Assembly (NCBI RefSeq): GCF_016704835.1
Contig: NZ_JADIZJ010000022.1
Span: forward strand, 1 to 64,000
Reading direction: 5' to 3'
DNA length: 64,000 bases
Source of the DNA: Sphingopyxis sp.
GTDB taxonomy: Bacteria > Pseudomonadota > Alphaproteobacteria > Sphingomonadales > Sphingomonadaceae
The position numbers and the translations under genes are program-made. The notes beneath the pieces were generated by a model. The model was not told the DNA's origin. It was given only the letters and a program-made list of their open reading frames with translations, and did no database searches. The first letter of the stretch is position 1. Each line of letters starts with the position of its first letter. Positions 1-8,001 of this stretch are shown piece by piece.

Positions 1-681
1 AATTTCGATCAGGTAGAAAATTCTCAGATTCGCTGGGGCCTGAACTTTGGCAAAAGCTTTGGGCAGCCAGAGCAGGCGGCGCGCCCCGCCGGTGGGCCGG
101 GCGCTGGTGCTGACCGGCCGCGCGGCGGCGGCGGTCCGCGAGCGGGCGGTCGCGGCGGTCGTGGTGGCGGCGGCGGGCCCGGCGGAATGTTCGGCGGTCC
201 GCAGGGCGGGCGCTGGCAGGTGTCGCTGTATCACACCTACAAGCTGACCGACACAATCCTGATCCGTCCGGGGGTGCCCGAACTCGACCTGCTTGACGGA
301 TCGGCGACGGGGAGCGGCGGCGGCAGCAATCGCCACCTGCTCGAACTTGACGGCGGCCTTTTCAACAAGGGCCTGGGGGTCCGGCTCAGCGCCAAATATG
401 ACAGCGGCAGCACGGTGACGGGCGGCACGGCGGGCAACCTGAACTTTGGCGATCTCGCCACTTTTAATCTGCGGTTCTTCGTCGACCTAAACCAGCGGCC
501 GAAGCTGACCGAGAAATTGCCGTTCCTGAAGGGATCGCGTTTGCGCCTGTCGGTCGACAATCTGTTCGATGCACAGCGCAGGATCACCGATGCGAATGGC
601 GTGGTGCCGCTCAATTACCAACCCGGCTATATCGACCCGCTGGGCCGCTATATCGAGCTGGAGTGGCGCAAGACCTTCTAG
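1..681 (+). CDS. TonB-dependent receptor, C-terminal part (5' end outside window)
   Basis: This is the end of an outer-membrane beta-barrel protein read in frame from the first base; no start lies in the window. Near the C-terminus it has alternating polar/hydrophobic strands, a phrase of the type SVDNLFDAQRRITD typical of TonB-dependent receptors, and a terminal aromatic residue (ends WRKTF), the usual outer-membrane insertion signature. Around residues 25-65 of the visible part sits an unusual run rich in Gly and Arg (RGG-like), probably an extracellular or periplasmic loop. The stop codon TAG lies inside a CTAG shared with the stop of the converging gene. The substrate cannot be told from this fragment. 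It could also be an OmpA/porin-like barrel, but the NLFD motif favours a TonB receptor. Confidence 0.8.
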   Translation, partial: NFDQVENSQIRWGLNFGKSFGQPEQAARPAGGPGAGADRPRGGGGPRAGGRGGRGGGGGPGGMFGGPQGGRWQVSLYHTYKLTDTILIRPGVPELDLLDGSATGSGGGSNRHLLELDGGLFNKGLGVRLSAKYDSGSTVTGGTAGNLNFGDLATFNLRFFVDLNQRPKLTEKLPFLKGSRLRLSVDNLFDAQRRITDANGVVPLNYQPGYIDPLGRYIELEWRKTF

Positions 682-1730
682 GCGGTGAAACTTGCTGGGC
701 TGGTGCTACCCTCTGGCGCGGGCTGGGCGGGAACGAAGGACAGGGCTTTCGCGAACTGCGCTGTGCAGTTTGTCCAGCTGAAGCGTGCGCCGAGTGCGGC
801 GGCGTCGGCTCGGTCGCAGGCCAGTGCGGCATCGATCGCGCGGCCCAGATCCTCGTCGAGCGCGCCAGCGCCGTCGCGAACGATGTCGCCAGGCCCCGGG
901 ACCGGATAGGCGGCGACCGGCGTCCCGCAACTCAGCGCCTCGATGACCACCAGGCCGAAGGTGTCGGTGCGGCTGGGGAAGACGAAGACGTCCGCACCCG
1001 AATAGGCCGAGGCAAGCGTTTCACCGCTCAGCTTGCCAAGACATACCGCCTGGGGATGCCGCGCCTGCAACTGGGCGAGGGCAGGGCCGTCGCCAACGAT
1101 GACCTTTGTTCCCGGTCCGCCACAGTCGAGAAATGCACCGATATTCTTCTCGACCGCGACGCGCCCGACATAGAGCTGGATCGGCCGCGCGAGCCCCGCA
1201 TAGGCCGGCAGCGGCGCGCGGTCCGCGCGGAACAGGTCGTGGTCGACGCCGCGTTCCCACATCATCGTCTGCGTCAGGCCCTGTTCGGCAAGCTCGCGGG
1301 CCAGGCTGCGTGTCGCGACCATGATGTGCCGCGCCGGTCGGTGAAACCAGCGAATGAAGCGCCAAATGAGTGCGGGCGAGACCGGCAACCGCGCCGCGAC
1401 ATATTCGGGAAAGCGCGTGTGATAGGCGGTGGTGAAAGGGAATGTGTTGCGGAGGCACCAGCGGCGCGCCGCCAGCCCGAGCGGGCCTTCCGTCGAGATA
1501 TGGATCGCCTGCGGTGCAAAGGCGCGGATATATTGCCCGACCTTGCGCCAGCCCGCGAATGCCAAGCGGATCTCGGGATAAGAGGGGCAGGGGACGGAAC
1601 GAAACAGGTCGGGCGAGACGACGCCGACCTCATGCCCCGCCTTGCGCAGTTCGGCAATCGTGGCCTGCAGTGTCCGCACGACGCCATTGATCTGCGGCTC
1701 CCACGCGTCGCTGACGATCAGGATCCTCAT
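678..1730 (-). CDS. Glycosyltransferase family 4 (GT-B fold)
   Basis: A 350-residue protein starting MRILIVSDAWEPQINGVV, the N-terminal nucleotide-fold strand and glycine turn of GT4 enzymes that build glycolipids or mannosides. The C-terminal half has the donor-site signature FPSRTDTFGLVVIEALSCG, with the E of the family E-x7-E motif, and VGRVAVEKN earlier. The start chosen is the ATG overlapping the upstream phosphoesterase stop (ATGA), so the two genes are probably translationally coupled. An in-frame upstream start exists but would lie inside the neighbour. Pairing with an LpxH-like phosphoesterase suggests a role in envelope glycolipid synthesis, but acceptor and product are unknown. Cytoplasmic or membrane-associated. 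Confidence 0.87.
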   Translation of the reverse strand: MRILIVSDAWEPQINGVVRTLQATIAELRKAGHEVGVVSPDLFRSVPCPSYPEIRLAFAGWRKVGQYIRAFAPQAIHISTEGPLGLAARRWCLRNTFPFTTAYHTRFPEYVAARLPVSPALIWRFIRWFHRPARHIMVATRSLARELAEQGLTQTMMWERGVDHDLFRADRAPLPAYAGLARPIQLYVGRVAVEKNIGAFLDCGGPGTKVIVGDGPALAQLQARHPQAVCLGKLSGETLASAYSGADVFVFPSRTDTFGLVVIEALSCGTPVAAYPVPGPGDIVRDGAGALDEDLGRAIDAALACDRADAAALGARFSWTNCTAQFAKALSFVPAQPAPEGSTSPASFTA

Positions 1731-2608
1731 GCGGCGCGCGCCGGGGCCGGGAGTTCCAGAACCGTCGGCACGGCGCGTGCCGCGACCGCCTCGGCCCAAT
1801 GCAATATCTCCATCGTCCCGTCATGATGCTCGACCAGCGCGGTGCAGCCCTCGACCCAGTCGCCATCGTTATAATATTCGGTGCCTTCGATTTCGCGCAT
1901 CTCGGCGCTGTGGATATGGCCGCAAACGACGCCATCGACCCCGCGCGAGCGGGCGGCGTGGGCGACCACTTCTTCATAGCGGCCGATGAACTGGACCGCG
2001 TTCTTGACCTTGTGCTTGGCGACCATCGACAGCGACCAATAGGGCAGGCCAAAGGCGCTGCGGATGCGGTTGACCACCACATTGCACTTCATCAGCGCGG
2101 TGTAGGCGGCATCGCCGACAAAGGCGAGCCAGCGGTGCGCCAGCATCACCGCGTCGAATTCGTCGCCATGGACGACCAGCAGTTTCCGTCCGTCGGCGGT
2201 TTCGTGGATCGCCTCGCGGCGGATCTCGACCCCGCCGAAATCGAAGCCGTCGAACGGCTTGACCATCTCGTCATGGTTGCCGGGGACATAGACGACGCGC
2301 GTGCCACGCTTCGCGCGCTTGAGCACGCGCCAGACAAGGTCGTTATGCTCGGGTGGCCAGAAATGCCGCTTTTTGAGCCGCCAGCCGTCGATGATGTCGC
2401 CGACAAGATAGAGCGTCTCGCAATCGACATGGTCGAAAAAATCGATCAGCATCGCCGCGTTGCAGCCGCGGGTGCCGAGATGGATGTCGCTGACCCACAC
2501 GGTGCGATAGCTCCGCCGCTCGCCGATCGCGCGTTCGGGAATATGCGGGTCACTCGTGAACGGGTCGGGAAAACGCGCGGGGATGGGCAGGGTCGAAATC
2601 GTGGCCAT
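1727..2608 (-). CDS. LpxH-like metallophosphoesterase
   Basis: A 293-residue calcineurin-type phosphoesterase. Metal-binding motifs appear in order: DIHLG near residue 40, GDIIDGW, GNHDE, then the histidine motifs VVHGDEFD and GHIHSAEM. This family includes UDP-2,3-diacylglucosamine diphosphatases acting in lipid A synthesis, but this longer subtype is also found outside the lipid A genes, so the substrate is not certain. The start ATG at 2608 has GGAG eight bases upstream (ACGGAGTGTGAC), better than an alternative 23 codons further up. It overlaps the downstream glycosyltransferase by ATGA. Cytoplasmic; a two-gene operon with that enzyme is likely. Confidence 0.88.
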   Translation of the reverse strand: MATISTLPIPARFPDPFTSDPHIPERAIGERRSYRTVWVSDIHLGTRGCNAAMLIDFFDHVDCETLYLVGDIIDGWRLKKRHFWPPEHNDLVWRVLKRAKRGTRVVYVPGNHDEMVKPFDGFDFGGVEIRREAIHETADGRKLLVVHGDEFDAVMLAHRWLAFVGDAAYTALMKCNVVVNRIRSAFGLPYWSLSMVAKHKVKNAVQFIGRYEEVVAHAARSRGVDGVVCGHIHSAEMREIEGTEYYNDGDWVEGCTALVEHHDGTMEILHWAEAVAARAVPTVLELPAPARAA

Positions 2609-2737
2609 GTCACACTCCGTAAGCAGCTTCGGCTGCTCACGGCGTAGACAGGAGATTTGTGACACTGTGCGATTCAAAGCCGCGTCGGTTTGGCGACGGT
2701 TTGGGGGCGGTTTTGTGACGGCGGCACCTCATCCGCC

Positions 2738-2813
2738 CTTGCGAGGAGCGAAGCGACGCGGCCATCCAGAGATGGCGTAAACCGCCCTGGATTCTCTCGC
2801 TCCGCTCGCAAGG
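2738..2813. repeat. Palindromic dispersed repeat, copy 1
   Basis: The left arm CCTTGCGAGGAGCGAAGCGA pairs with a right arm that reads CCTTGCGAGCGGAGCGA on the other strand. An inner pair ATCCAG/CTGGAT brackets a short centre containing GCGTAAACCGC. The same core recurs at 45492-45566, so this is a repeat family (REP/MITE-like) and not a simple terminator. It fills the gap between the phosphoesterase promoter side and the aldehyde dehydrogenase stop. Confidence 0.75.
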
Positions 2814-2828
2814 ACGAGGCCTATGGCG

Positions 2829-4262
2829 CTAAGTCCGTCGAATCACCAAATTCCTGATTTCGCTCATATCCTCCATCGCAAAGCGCACGCCCTCGCGGCC
2901 CAGCCCCGAATCCTTCACCCCGCCATAGGGCATATTGTCGACGCGGTAGCTCGACACATCGTTGACGACGATACCGCCGACGTCGAGATGGTCCCACGCG
3001 TCCATGACCTTCTGGATGTCGCTGGTGAACAGCCCCGCCTGAAGCCCAAATTTGCTGTCGTTGACCTCTGCCAGCGCGTCGTCCCATTTGGCGAATTTGG
3101 ACAGCACCACCACCGGTCCGAACGCTTCCTCGACGACGACATCGCTGCCCGCCGGGACATTTTCGAGCAGCGCTGCTTCCAGCATATTGCCCTCGCAGCC
3201 GCCGCCCGCGAGCAGGGTCGCGCCCGCGGCGACCGCGTCGTCGATCCACCCTTTCAGACGCTGCGCTTCCTTCACCGAAATCATCGGGCCGATGAAGGTG
3301 TCGCGGTGCTTGGGATCACCCGATTTCAACGTCTTGACCTTCGCCGCTAACATGTCGCGGAACCGATCGTAGATGTCTTCGTGGATGATCACGCGCTGCA
3401 CATGGATGCAGCTCTGCCCCGACTGATAATAGCCGCCGAAGATGATCCGCGCGAGCGCATGGTCGAGGTCGGCATCCTTGTCGACCACCACCGCGGCATT
3501 GCCGCCCAGTTCGAGCACGACCTTCTTCTTGCCTGCCTTGCCCTTCAAATCCCAGCCGACGCCGGGCGAGCCGGTGAAGGACAGCAGCTTCAGCCGCTCG
3601 TCGGTGGTGAACAGGTCGGCGCCGGCGCGGCTGGCGGGCAGGATGCTGAACGCGCCCTCGGGCAGGATGTCGCATTCAGCGAGCACTTCGCCCATGATGA
3701 TTGCGCCCAGCGGCGTCATGCTCGCGGGCTTCATCACGAACGGGCAGCCGATCGCGATCGCCGGCGCGATCTTGTGCGCGGCGAGGTTGAGCGGAAAGTT
3801 GAACGGCGAGATGAAGCTGCACGGCCCGATCGGCACCCGCTTCCACATTCCCATATAGCCCTTGGCGCGCGCCGAAATGTCGAGCGGCTGGACCTCGCCA
3901 TAATTGCGCGTCGCCTCCTCGGCGGCGATGCGGAAGGTGTCGATCAGGCGGGTGACTTCGCCCTCGCTGTCGGCGATCGGCTTGCCCGCCTCGATGCAAA
4001 GCGCAAATGCGAGCTCGTCGAACCGCTCCTGAAACCGCGTCACGCAATGCGTAAGCACGTCGCGTTTCTCGAAACTCGCCAGCCGCGCCATCGGCTCAGC
4101 GGCGCGCACCGCGCCGGCGATCGCTTCGTCGATCACATCGGGGGTGGCGAGAGCGGTGCGGAACGCGATTTCGCCGGTGAACTTGTCCGTCACCTCGAGG
4201 TCGGCGTTCGGCTGAACGGCCTTGTTGTTGAGGTAGAGCGGGTAGACGTCTTTGAGTTTCAT
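2829..4262 (-). CDS. NAD(P)-dependent aldehyde dehydrogenase
   Basis: A 477-residue enzyme of the ALDH superfamily that oxidises an aldehyde to its acid. Visible landmarks in order: FISPFNFPLN (cofactor/active-site Asn region), FTGSPGVGWDL (Rossmann turn), VVLELGGNA with the general-base Glu, GQSCIHVQR with the catalytic Cys near residue 290, and EEAFGPVVVL near the C-terminus. It most resembles the y4uC / lactaldehyde / phosphonoacetaldehyde-dehydrogenase branch. The ATG at 4262 has GGAG six bases upstream; an ATG four codons earlier has its purine run touching the start and is less likely. It lies downstream of the acetolactate-synthase-like gene on the same strand, 160 bp apart with hairpins between. 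Substrate unknown. Confidence 0.9.
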   Translation of the reverse strand: MKLKDVYPLYLNNKAVQPNADLEVTDKFTGEIAFRTALATPDVIDEAIAGAVRAAEPMARLASFEKRDVLTHCVTRFQERFDELAFALCIEAGKPIADSEGEVTRLIDTFRIAAEEATRNYGEVQPLDISARAKGYMGMWKRVPIGPCSFISPFNFPLNLAAHKIAPAIAIGCPFVMKPASMTPLGAIIMGEVLAECDILPEGAFSILPASRAGADLFTTDERLKLLSFTGSPGVGWDLKGKAGKKKVVLELGGNAAVVVDKDADLDHALARIIFGGYYQSGQSCIHVQRVIIHEDIYDRFRDMLAAKVKTLKSGDPKHRDTFIGPMISVKEAQRLKGWIDDAVAAGATLLAGGGCEGNMLEAALLENVPAGSDVVVEEAFGPVVVLSKFAKWDDALAEVNDSKFGLQAGLFTSDIQKVMDAWDHLDVGGIVVNDVSSYRVDNMPYGGVKDSGLGREGVRFAMEDMSEIRNLVIRRT

Positions 4263-4274
4263 CTCATTCTCCAT

Positions 4275-4414
4275 CCTCCCGCTGGCGGGAGGGGGCGTTC
4301 AGAGGTACGTGCCTCTGAACGCGGGTGGGCCAGCGGCGGCGCGGTATGCCTGCCCCGCTGCGAATAGCGAGCCAAGGTCGCAAGTCTTGCTGCCCCTCCC
4401 GCAGGCGGGAGGGG
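4275..4414. repeat. Nested hairpin cluster between ThDP enzyme and aldehyde dehydrogenase
   Basis: Three perfect inverted repeats are visible: CCTCCCGC/GCGGGAGG at 4275-4292, a 10-bp stem CGTTCAGAGG/CCTCTGAACG at 4296-4321, and CCCCTCCCGC/GCGGGAGGGG at 4393-4414. The outer two share the same arm sequence, as in a repeated extragenic palindrome pair. None has a clear U-run, so a processing, stability or attenuation role between the two genes is as likely as termination. Confidence 0.7.
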
Positions 4415-4422
4415 ATGAGGGA

Positions 4423-6069
4423 TTACATCTCTTTCGATATCTTCTTGATATCGATATTCAAGATCTGATCATTCTCCGAATAGTCGACCGGGCAATCGAT
4501 GAGATGCACGCCCGGCGTATCGCGGGTGTGGGCGAGGAGTTCCTGCAGGTGCGCGGCGCTGGTCACGCGGTGGCCGTGCGCGCCATAGGCTTCGGCATAT
4601 TTGACAAAATCGGGATTGCCATAGGTCAGCCCCCAATCCTTGAAGCCCATATTGGCTTGTTTCCAGCGGATCATGCCATAGCTGTTGTCGTTGAGGATCA
4701 GCACCGTCATGTTGAGCCCCAGTCGGACCGCGGTTTCCATTTCCTGGCTGTTCATCATGAACCCGCCGTCGCCGCACACCGCCATGACCTTGCGTTCAGG
4801 ATAGATCATCGCCGACATCATCGCCGACGGCAGCCCAGCGCCCATCGTTGCCAGCGCATTGTCAAGCAATACGGTATTGGGACGATAGGCTGTGTAGCCG
4901 CGCGCGAACCAGATTTTATACACGCCGTTATCGAGACAGATGATGCCGTCGTCGGGCATCGCGTCGCGGATCGACTGGACGAGATGCGGCGGAAAGATCG
5001 GGAAGCGCGCATCCTCGGCCAGCGGCTTGGTATGCTCGACCTCGCCCTGCCGGTACTTTAGCATATGGTCGAATTTCCAGCTGCCGCTGGGGACGATATC
5101 TTCCTTCATCTGCCACACCGCATTGGCGATATCGCCGATCACCTCGATGTTCGGGAAATAGACCGGATCGACCTCGGCGGTTTTCGACGACACATGGATG
5201 ACCGTCGGCCCGCCGCGTTGCATGAAGAAAGGCGGCTTTTCGATCACGTCGTGACCCAGGTTGACGATGCAGTCCGACGCCTCGACCGCGCGATGGACGA
5301 AATCGCCCGCCGACAGCGCAGCGCAGCCGAGGAATTTCGGATGTCGCTCGTCGATAACGCCCTTGCCGAGCTGGGTCGTCAGGAACGGGATGCCGGTCTT
5401 TTCGATGAATTGCAGCAGCATGCGGCTGGTCATCGTCCGGTTGGCGCCGGCGCCGATCACAAGAACCGGCGATTTGGCGGCTTCGAGCGCCTTGACCGCC
5501 TCGCGGATCGATTTGACGTCAGCGGTCGGGCGGCGCGAATGGCTGCGCTTCAGCGGCGTCGCGTCGGTATGTTCGTCGGCGATATCCTCGGGCAGTTCGA
5601 TGTGGACCGCGCCGGGCTTTTCCTCCTCGGCCAGACGAAAGGCTTCGCGCACCCGGCTCGGGATATTGTCCGACGCCGCCATCTGGTGGGTATATTTGGT
5701 GATCGGACCCATCATCGCGACGACGTCGAGGATCTGGAACCGGCCTTGTTTCGATTTCTTGATCGGCTTTTGGCCGGTGATCATCATCATCGGCATCCCG
5801 CCGAGCTGGGCATAGGCCGCAGCGGTGACGAAGTTCGTCGCGCCGGGGCCGAGGGTCGCGAGGCAGACCCCGGTCTTGCCCGTATGGCGCCCGTAGGTTG
5901 CCGCCATGAACCCCGCACCCTGCTCGTGCCGCGTCAGGATTAATTTGATCTGGGTCGACCGCGACAGGCTGTCGAGAAAGTCGAGATTCTCCTCGCCCGG
6001 AACGCCGAAAATATATTCGACGCCTTCTTCTTCCAGACATTCGATGAACAGGTCGGATGCTTTTTTCAT
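4423..6069 (-). CDS. Acetolactate-synthase-like ThDP-dependent enzyme (large subunit)
   Basis: A 548-residue thiamine-diphosphate enzyme. The N-terminal pyrimidine-binding domain has FGVPGEEN and the catalytic Glu in LILTRHEQGAGFMA. A central nucleotide-fold domain follows (VLVIGAGANR). The C-terminal domain has the cofactor motif starting CGDGGFMMNSQEMETA and ending at LNDNSYGMIRWKQ. Family members condense pyruvate to acetolactate. No IlvH small subunit is adjacent, so this could be a catabolic acetolactate synthase or a related carboligase acting with the neighbouring aldehyde dehydrogenase, not the main branched-chain enzyme. The ATG at 6069 follows a G-rich purine run about 11 bases away. 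Cytoplasmic. Confidence 0.87.
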   Translation of the reverse strand: MKKASDLFIECLEEEGVEYIFGVPGEENLDFLDSLSRSTQIKLILTRHEQGAGFMAATYGRHTGKTGVCLATLGPGATNFVTAAAYAQLGGMPMMMITGQKPIKKSKQGRFQILDVVAMMGPITKYTHQMAASDNIPSRVREAFRLAEEEKPGAVHIELPEDIADEHTDATPLKRSHSRRPTADVKSIREAVKALEAAKSPVLVIGAGANRTMTSRMLLQFIEKTGIPFLTTQLGKGVIDERHPKFLGCAALSAGDFVHRAVEASDCIVNLGHDVIEKPPFFMQRGGPTVIHVSSKTAEVDPVYFPNIEVIGDIANAVWQMKEDIVPSGSWKFDHMLKYRQGEVEHTKPLAEDARFPIFPPHLVQSIRDAMPDDGIICLDNGVYKIWFARGYTAYRPNTVLLDNALATMGAGLPSAMMSAMIYPERKVMAVCGDGGFMMNSQEMETAVRLGLNMTVLILNDNSYGMIRWKQANMGFKDWGLTYGNPDFVKYAEAYGAHGHRVTSAAHLQELLAHTRDTPGVHLIDCPVDYSENDQILNIDIKKISKEM

Positions 6070-6248
6070 ATGTCAGTCGCCCCCTCAGCCACGCACCACC
6101 CCGGTGCGGCCCCAAGCCATGCTGGCGACCCTCAGCATCATGTCGTTGCAGCGGCGCTCGTCATAGGCCGCGAGTCCCTGCTGCATCGGAAAGGTTTGTA
6201 ACGAGGGGGCAAGGGGTTGTCACCCTGTGCGAGCCGCACCGCCTTCGA
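6070..6248. other. Intergenic, no gene seen
   Basis: The interval holds the upstream region of the ThDP enzyme and the 3' flank of the small secreted-protein gene. Short reading frames here do not look coding. No hairpin with a T-run was found. Confidence 0.5.
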
Positions 6249-6782
6249 TCAGCGCCGGTCGATCCACAGGTCGCGGTCGAGGCGGCCCAAAACCTCCGAT
6301 CCGGCGGGGATTTCGGCGCTTCGCCCGGTGGCAATGAAGGGCAGCAAGAGAAAAGCGGCGGCGGTGGCTGCGGCATCGTCGGCACCGGCCTCGCCCTTGG
6401 CTTCGAGCATGCCGGCGATCCGGACGGTGCCGCCGGGGAGCTCGGCATAGAGCAATTGCACCTCGAGTTTCCCCGATTTGCCGAACGCGCCGCGCGCTTC
6501 GGCCCGTGACAGCTGGGCGACGACCACGGTGCCGACGGGAATGACCGCTGCCTCTTTGACGATCAGCGGCGCTGCGACCTTCAGGTACAGAAGGTCGCCC
6601 TTGACGCTCTTTTTGCTGGAAATCGCGTTGATGGTGACCAACTCGATGATGGTTCCGGCTGGCACGAGAATGCGCGATTCGGATCGGACCGCGGCCGGCC
6701 CCACCGCGGGGTCACTCTGGCTGCCCGCCGGAATGGCCATCGCAAGGCTGATGAAGACGGGTAGGGCCTGAAACAAGGTCAT
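6249..6782 (-). CDS. Secreted protein of unknown function, paralogue B
   Basis: A 177-residue protein with an N-terminal hydrophobic signal (LPVFISLAMAIPAGSQS) predicting export. Its body alternates beta-strand-like segments: VPAGTIIELVTIN, VKGDLLYLKVAAPL, VIPVGTVVVAQLSRA, a Gly/Ala stretch, then AEIPAGSEVLG. It aligns by eye with the protein encoded immediately upstream: both have IPVG(T/A)(V/A), G(K/N)xGK(L/S)(E)xxLLY and a closing xIxAGE/S phrase, so the two are tandem duplicates. Start ATG overlaps the upstream stop (ATGA). The strand pattern is reminiscent of VirB10/TrbI-type beta domains, but that is speculative; no function is assigned. Confidence 0.8.
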   Translation of the reverse strand: MTLFQALPVFISLAMAIPAGSQSDPAVGPAAVRSESRILVPAGTIIELVTINAISSKKSVKGDLLYLKVAAPLIVKEAAVIPVGTVVVAQLSRAEARGAFGKSGKLEVQLLYAELPGGTVRIAGMLEAKGEAGADDAAATAAAFLLLPFIATGRSAEIPAGSEVLGRLDRDLWIDRR

Positions 6783-7366
6783 AGCCCGGTTGGCGACGAC
6801 GGCACGATCTCGGTATCCTGTTCGACAAAGCCCGTCATGAGTTCGCCCGCCTTGATCTTCGCGTTGTTGCCTTTGGCAAAAAGGCCGAGCGGGCCAAGCG
6901 CAAAAATGCCCAGCGCGGTCTCGCCGCCACCACTGGCACCCTTGGCGGCATTTGTACCGCTGACCGGAATCTGCAGGCCGCCGCTTTCAACATAAAGAAG
7001 CTTCGCTTCGAGCGATCCGGCCTTGCCGACATTGCCGCTTTTCTTCGCCATCAACACTTCGCCCCATGCCGCGGCGCCAACGGGAATGACCGTCACGCCC
7101 TCGATCATTACCGGTTTGTCGACGCGCAATTTGAAGCGATGTCCGGCCAGATGCGTTTTCGTCGTCACTTCCGATACGACCATGAAATGAATCGGCGTGT
7201 CGCGCCGCAGCAGGAGGGCGGAAGGAGGCGGCGCGACCACGATCGCCGCGGGGGCGGCCGTCTCCGTCTCGGCCTTGATCGCGACTGCCACGGGTTCGTC
7301 GATCGGTGCGAGCGTTGTTGCCGCCGCCAACCAGACTGCTGCCATCGCTTCATGAATCGACATCAT
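6779..7366 (-). CDS. Secreted protein of unknown function, paralogue A
   Basis: A 195-residue protein with an N-terminal hydrophobic stretch (HEAMAAVWLAAATTLAP) consistent with a signal peptide, then an Ala/Pro-rich linker and a domain shared with its downstream neighbour: TPIHFMVVSEV, KLRVDKPVMIEGVTVIPVGAAAWGEV, GKAGSLEAKLLYVE, and NAKIKAGELMTGFVEQ. Preceded by AAGGGGG five to seven bases from the ATG, a good ribosome-binding site. It forms a coupled two-gene unit with paralogue B. Probably periplasmic or cell-surface. No recognised domain name. Confidence 0.8.
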   Translation of the reverse strand: MMSIHEAMAAVWLAAATTLAPIDEPVAVAIKAETETAAPAAIVVAPPPSALLLRRDTPIHFMVVSEVTTKTHLAGHRFKLRVDKPVMIEGVTVIPVGAAAWGEVLMAKKSGNVGKAGSLEAKLLYVESGGLQIPVSGTNAAKGASGGGETALGIFALGPLGLFAKGNNAKIKAGELMTGFVEQDTEIVPSSPTGL

Positions 7367-7484
7367 GATATCCCCCTTAACCCCCGCGACTTAGGCCACG
7401 AATGATGCGCTTTGCCAATCAAAAATCTGGTTGACCGCGGTCCGCGAGACGGCGAACTAATGCGCTCCTATGGGGGAGCAGAAC

Positions 7485-7928
7485 ATGAAACGAATCGAGT
7501 TACTCGCGGCGGTTTCCGTCGCAACAATGGCTTTGTCGACGCCCGCGATCGCCAAACAAAAAGACGCGACATATGTAATGGTCAACGAAGAAATGGGGGT
7601 TCCCGTTTTTCCTCATGACATCACCGACAAGCCCTACAAGATTGTCGGCGTCGTCACCGCGGGGGTCCGCAAGGCTACGATCTTCAGCAAGGAACCGTCG
7701 CAGAAGAAGATTTACGCGGAAATCTGGGAGCGCGGCGAAAAGCTCGGGGCCGATGCGGTGATCGGCGCGAAATATGGCGACAGCCATGTGACGGCGCTGA
7801 GCTGGGGCAACACAAAGGCCGGCGGCGTCGCGATCAAGTTCCTGACCGCGGAAGAAATCGCCGCTGGCGCGAAGGGCGATACGCTCGAGGGCTTCAACCC
7901 CGAAGCCTGGAGCGGCAAGAAGATGTAA
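7485..7928 (+). CDS. Secreted YbjQ/UPF0145-like protein
   Basis: A 147-residue protein with a clear signal peptide (MKRIELLAAVSVATMALSTPAIA). The mature part has PYKIVGVVTAGVRK and ERGEKLGADAVIGAKYGD, which match the pattern of the YbjQ (UPF0145) putative metal-binding fold, in which a small alpha/beta domain forms ring-like oligomers. The family role is not established. The ATG at 7485 is preceded by GGGGGAG with six bases spacing; an ATG five codons earlier lacks any purine run. Transcribed alone and closed by a strong intrinsic terminator. Confidence 0.75.
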   Translation: MKRIELLAAVSVATMALSTPAIAKQKDATYVMVNEEMGVPVFPHDITDKPYKIVGVVTAGVRKATIFSKEPSQKKIYAEIWERGEKLGADAVIGAKYGDSHVTALSWGNTKAGGVAIKFLTAEEIAAGAKGDTLEGFNPEAWSGKKM

Positions 7929-7971
7929 TAACGCGGCCATTCCGCCGCAGGCCGAAATTGCGAAACGGAGA

Positions 7972-7997
7972 GGGAGCGGTGTTGCCGCTCCCTTTTT
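7972..7997 (+). terminator. Rho-independent terminator
   Basis: Perfect 8-bp stem GGGAGCGG / CCGCTCCC with a five-base loop followed directly by TTTTT. It ends the YbjQ-like gene and lies just before the stop codon of the converging cobT. Confidence 0.9.
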
Positions 7998-8001
7998 GCA
8001 A

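Noticed and set aside
187..681. Separate 164-residue gene starting within the TonB receptor end
   Set aside because: Same frame as the receptor and continuous with the first base of the window; a start inside the barrel makes no sense, so it was treated as part of the partial receptor.
663..1826. 387-residue plus-strand frame opposite the glycosyltransferase
   Set aside because: Antisense shadow of a well-supported glycosyltransferase; composition is Arg/Asp-rich with no domain pattern.
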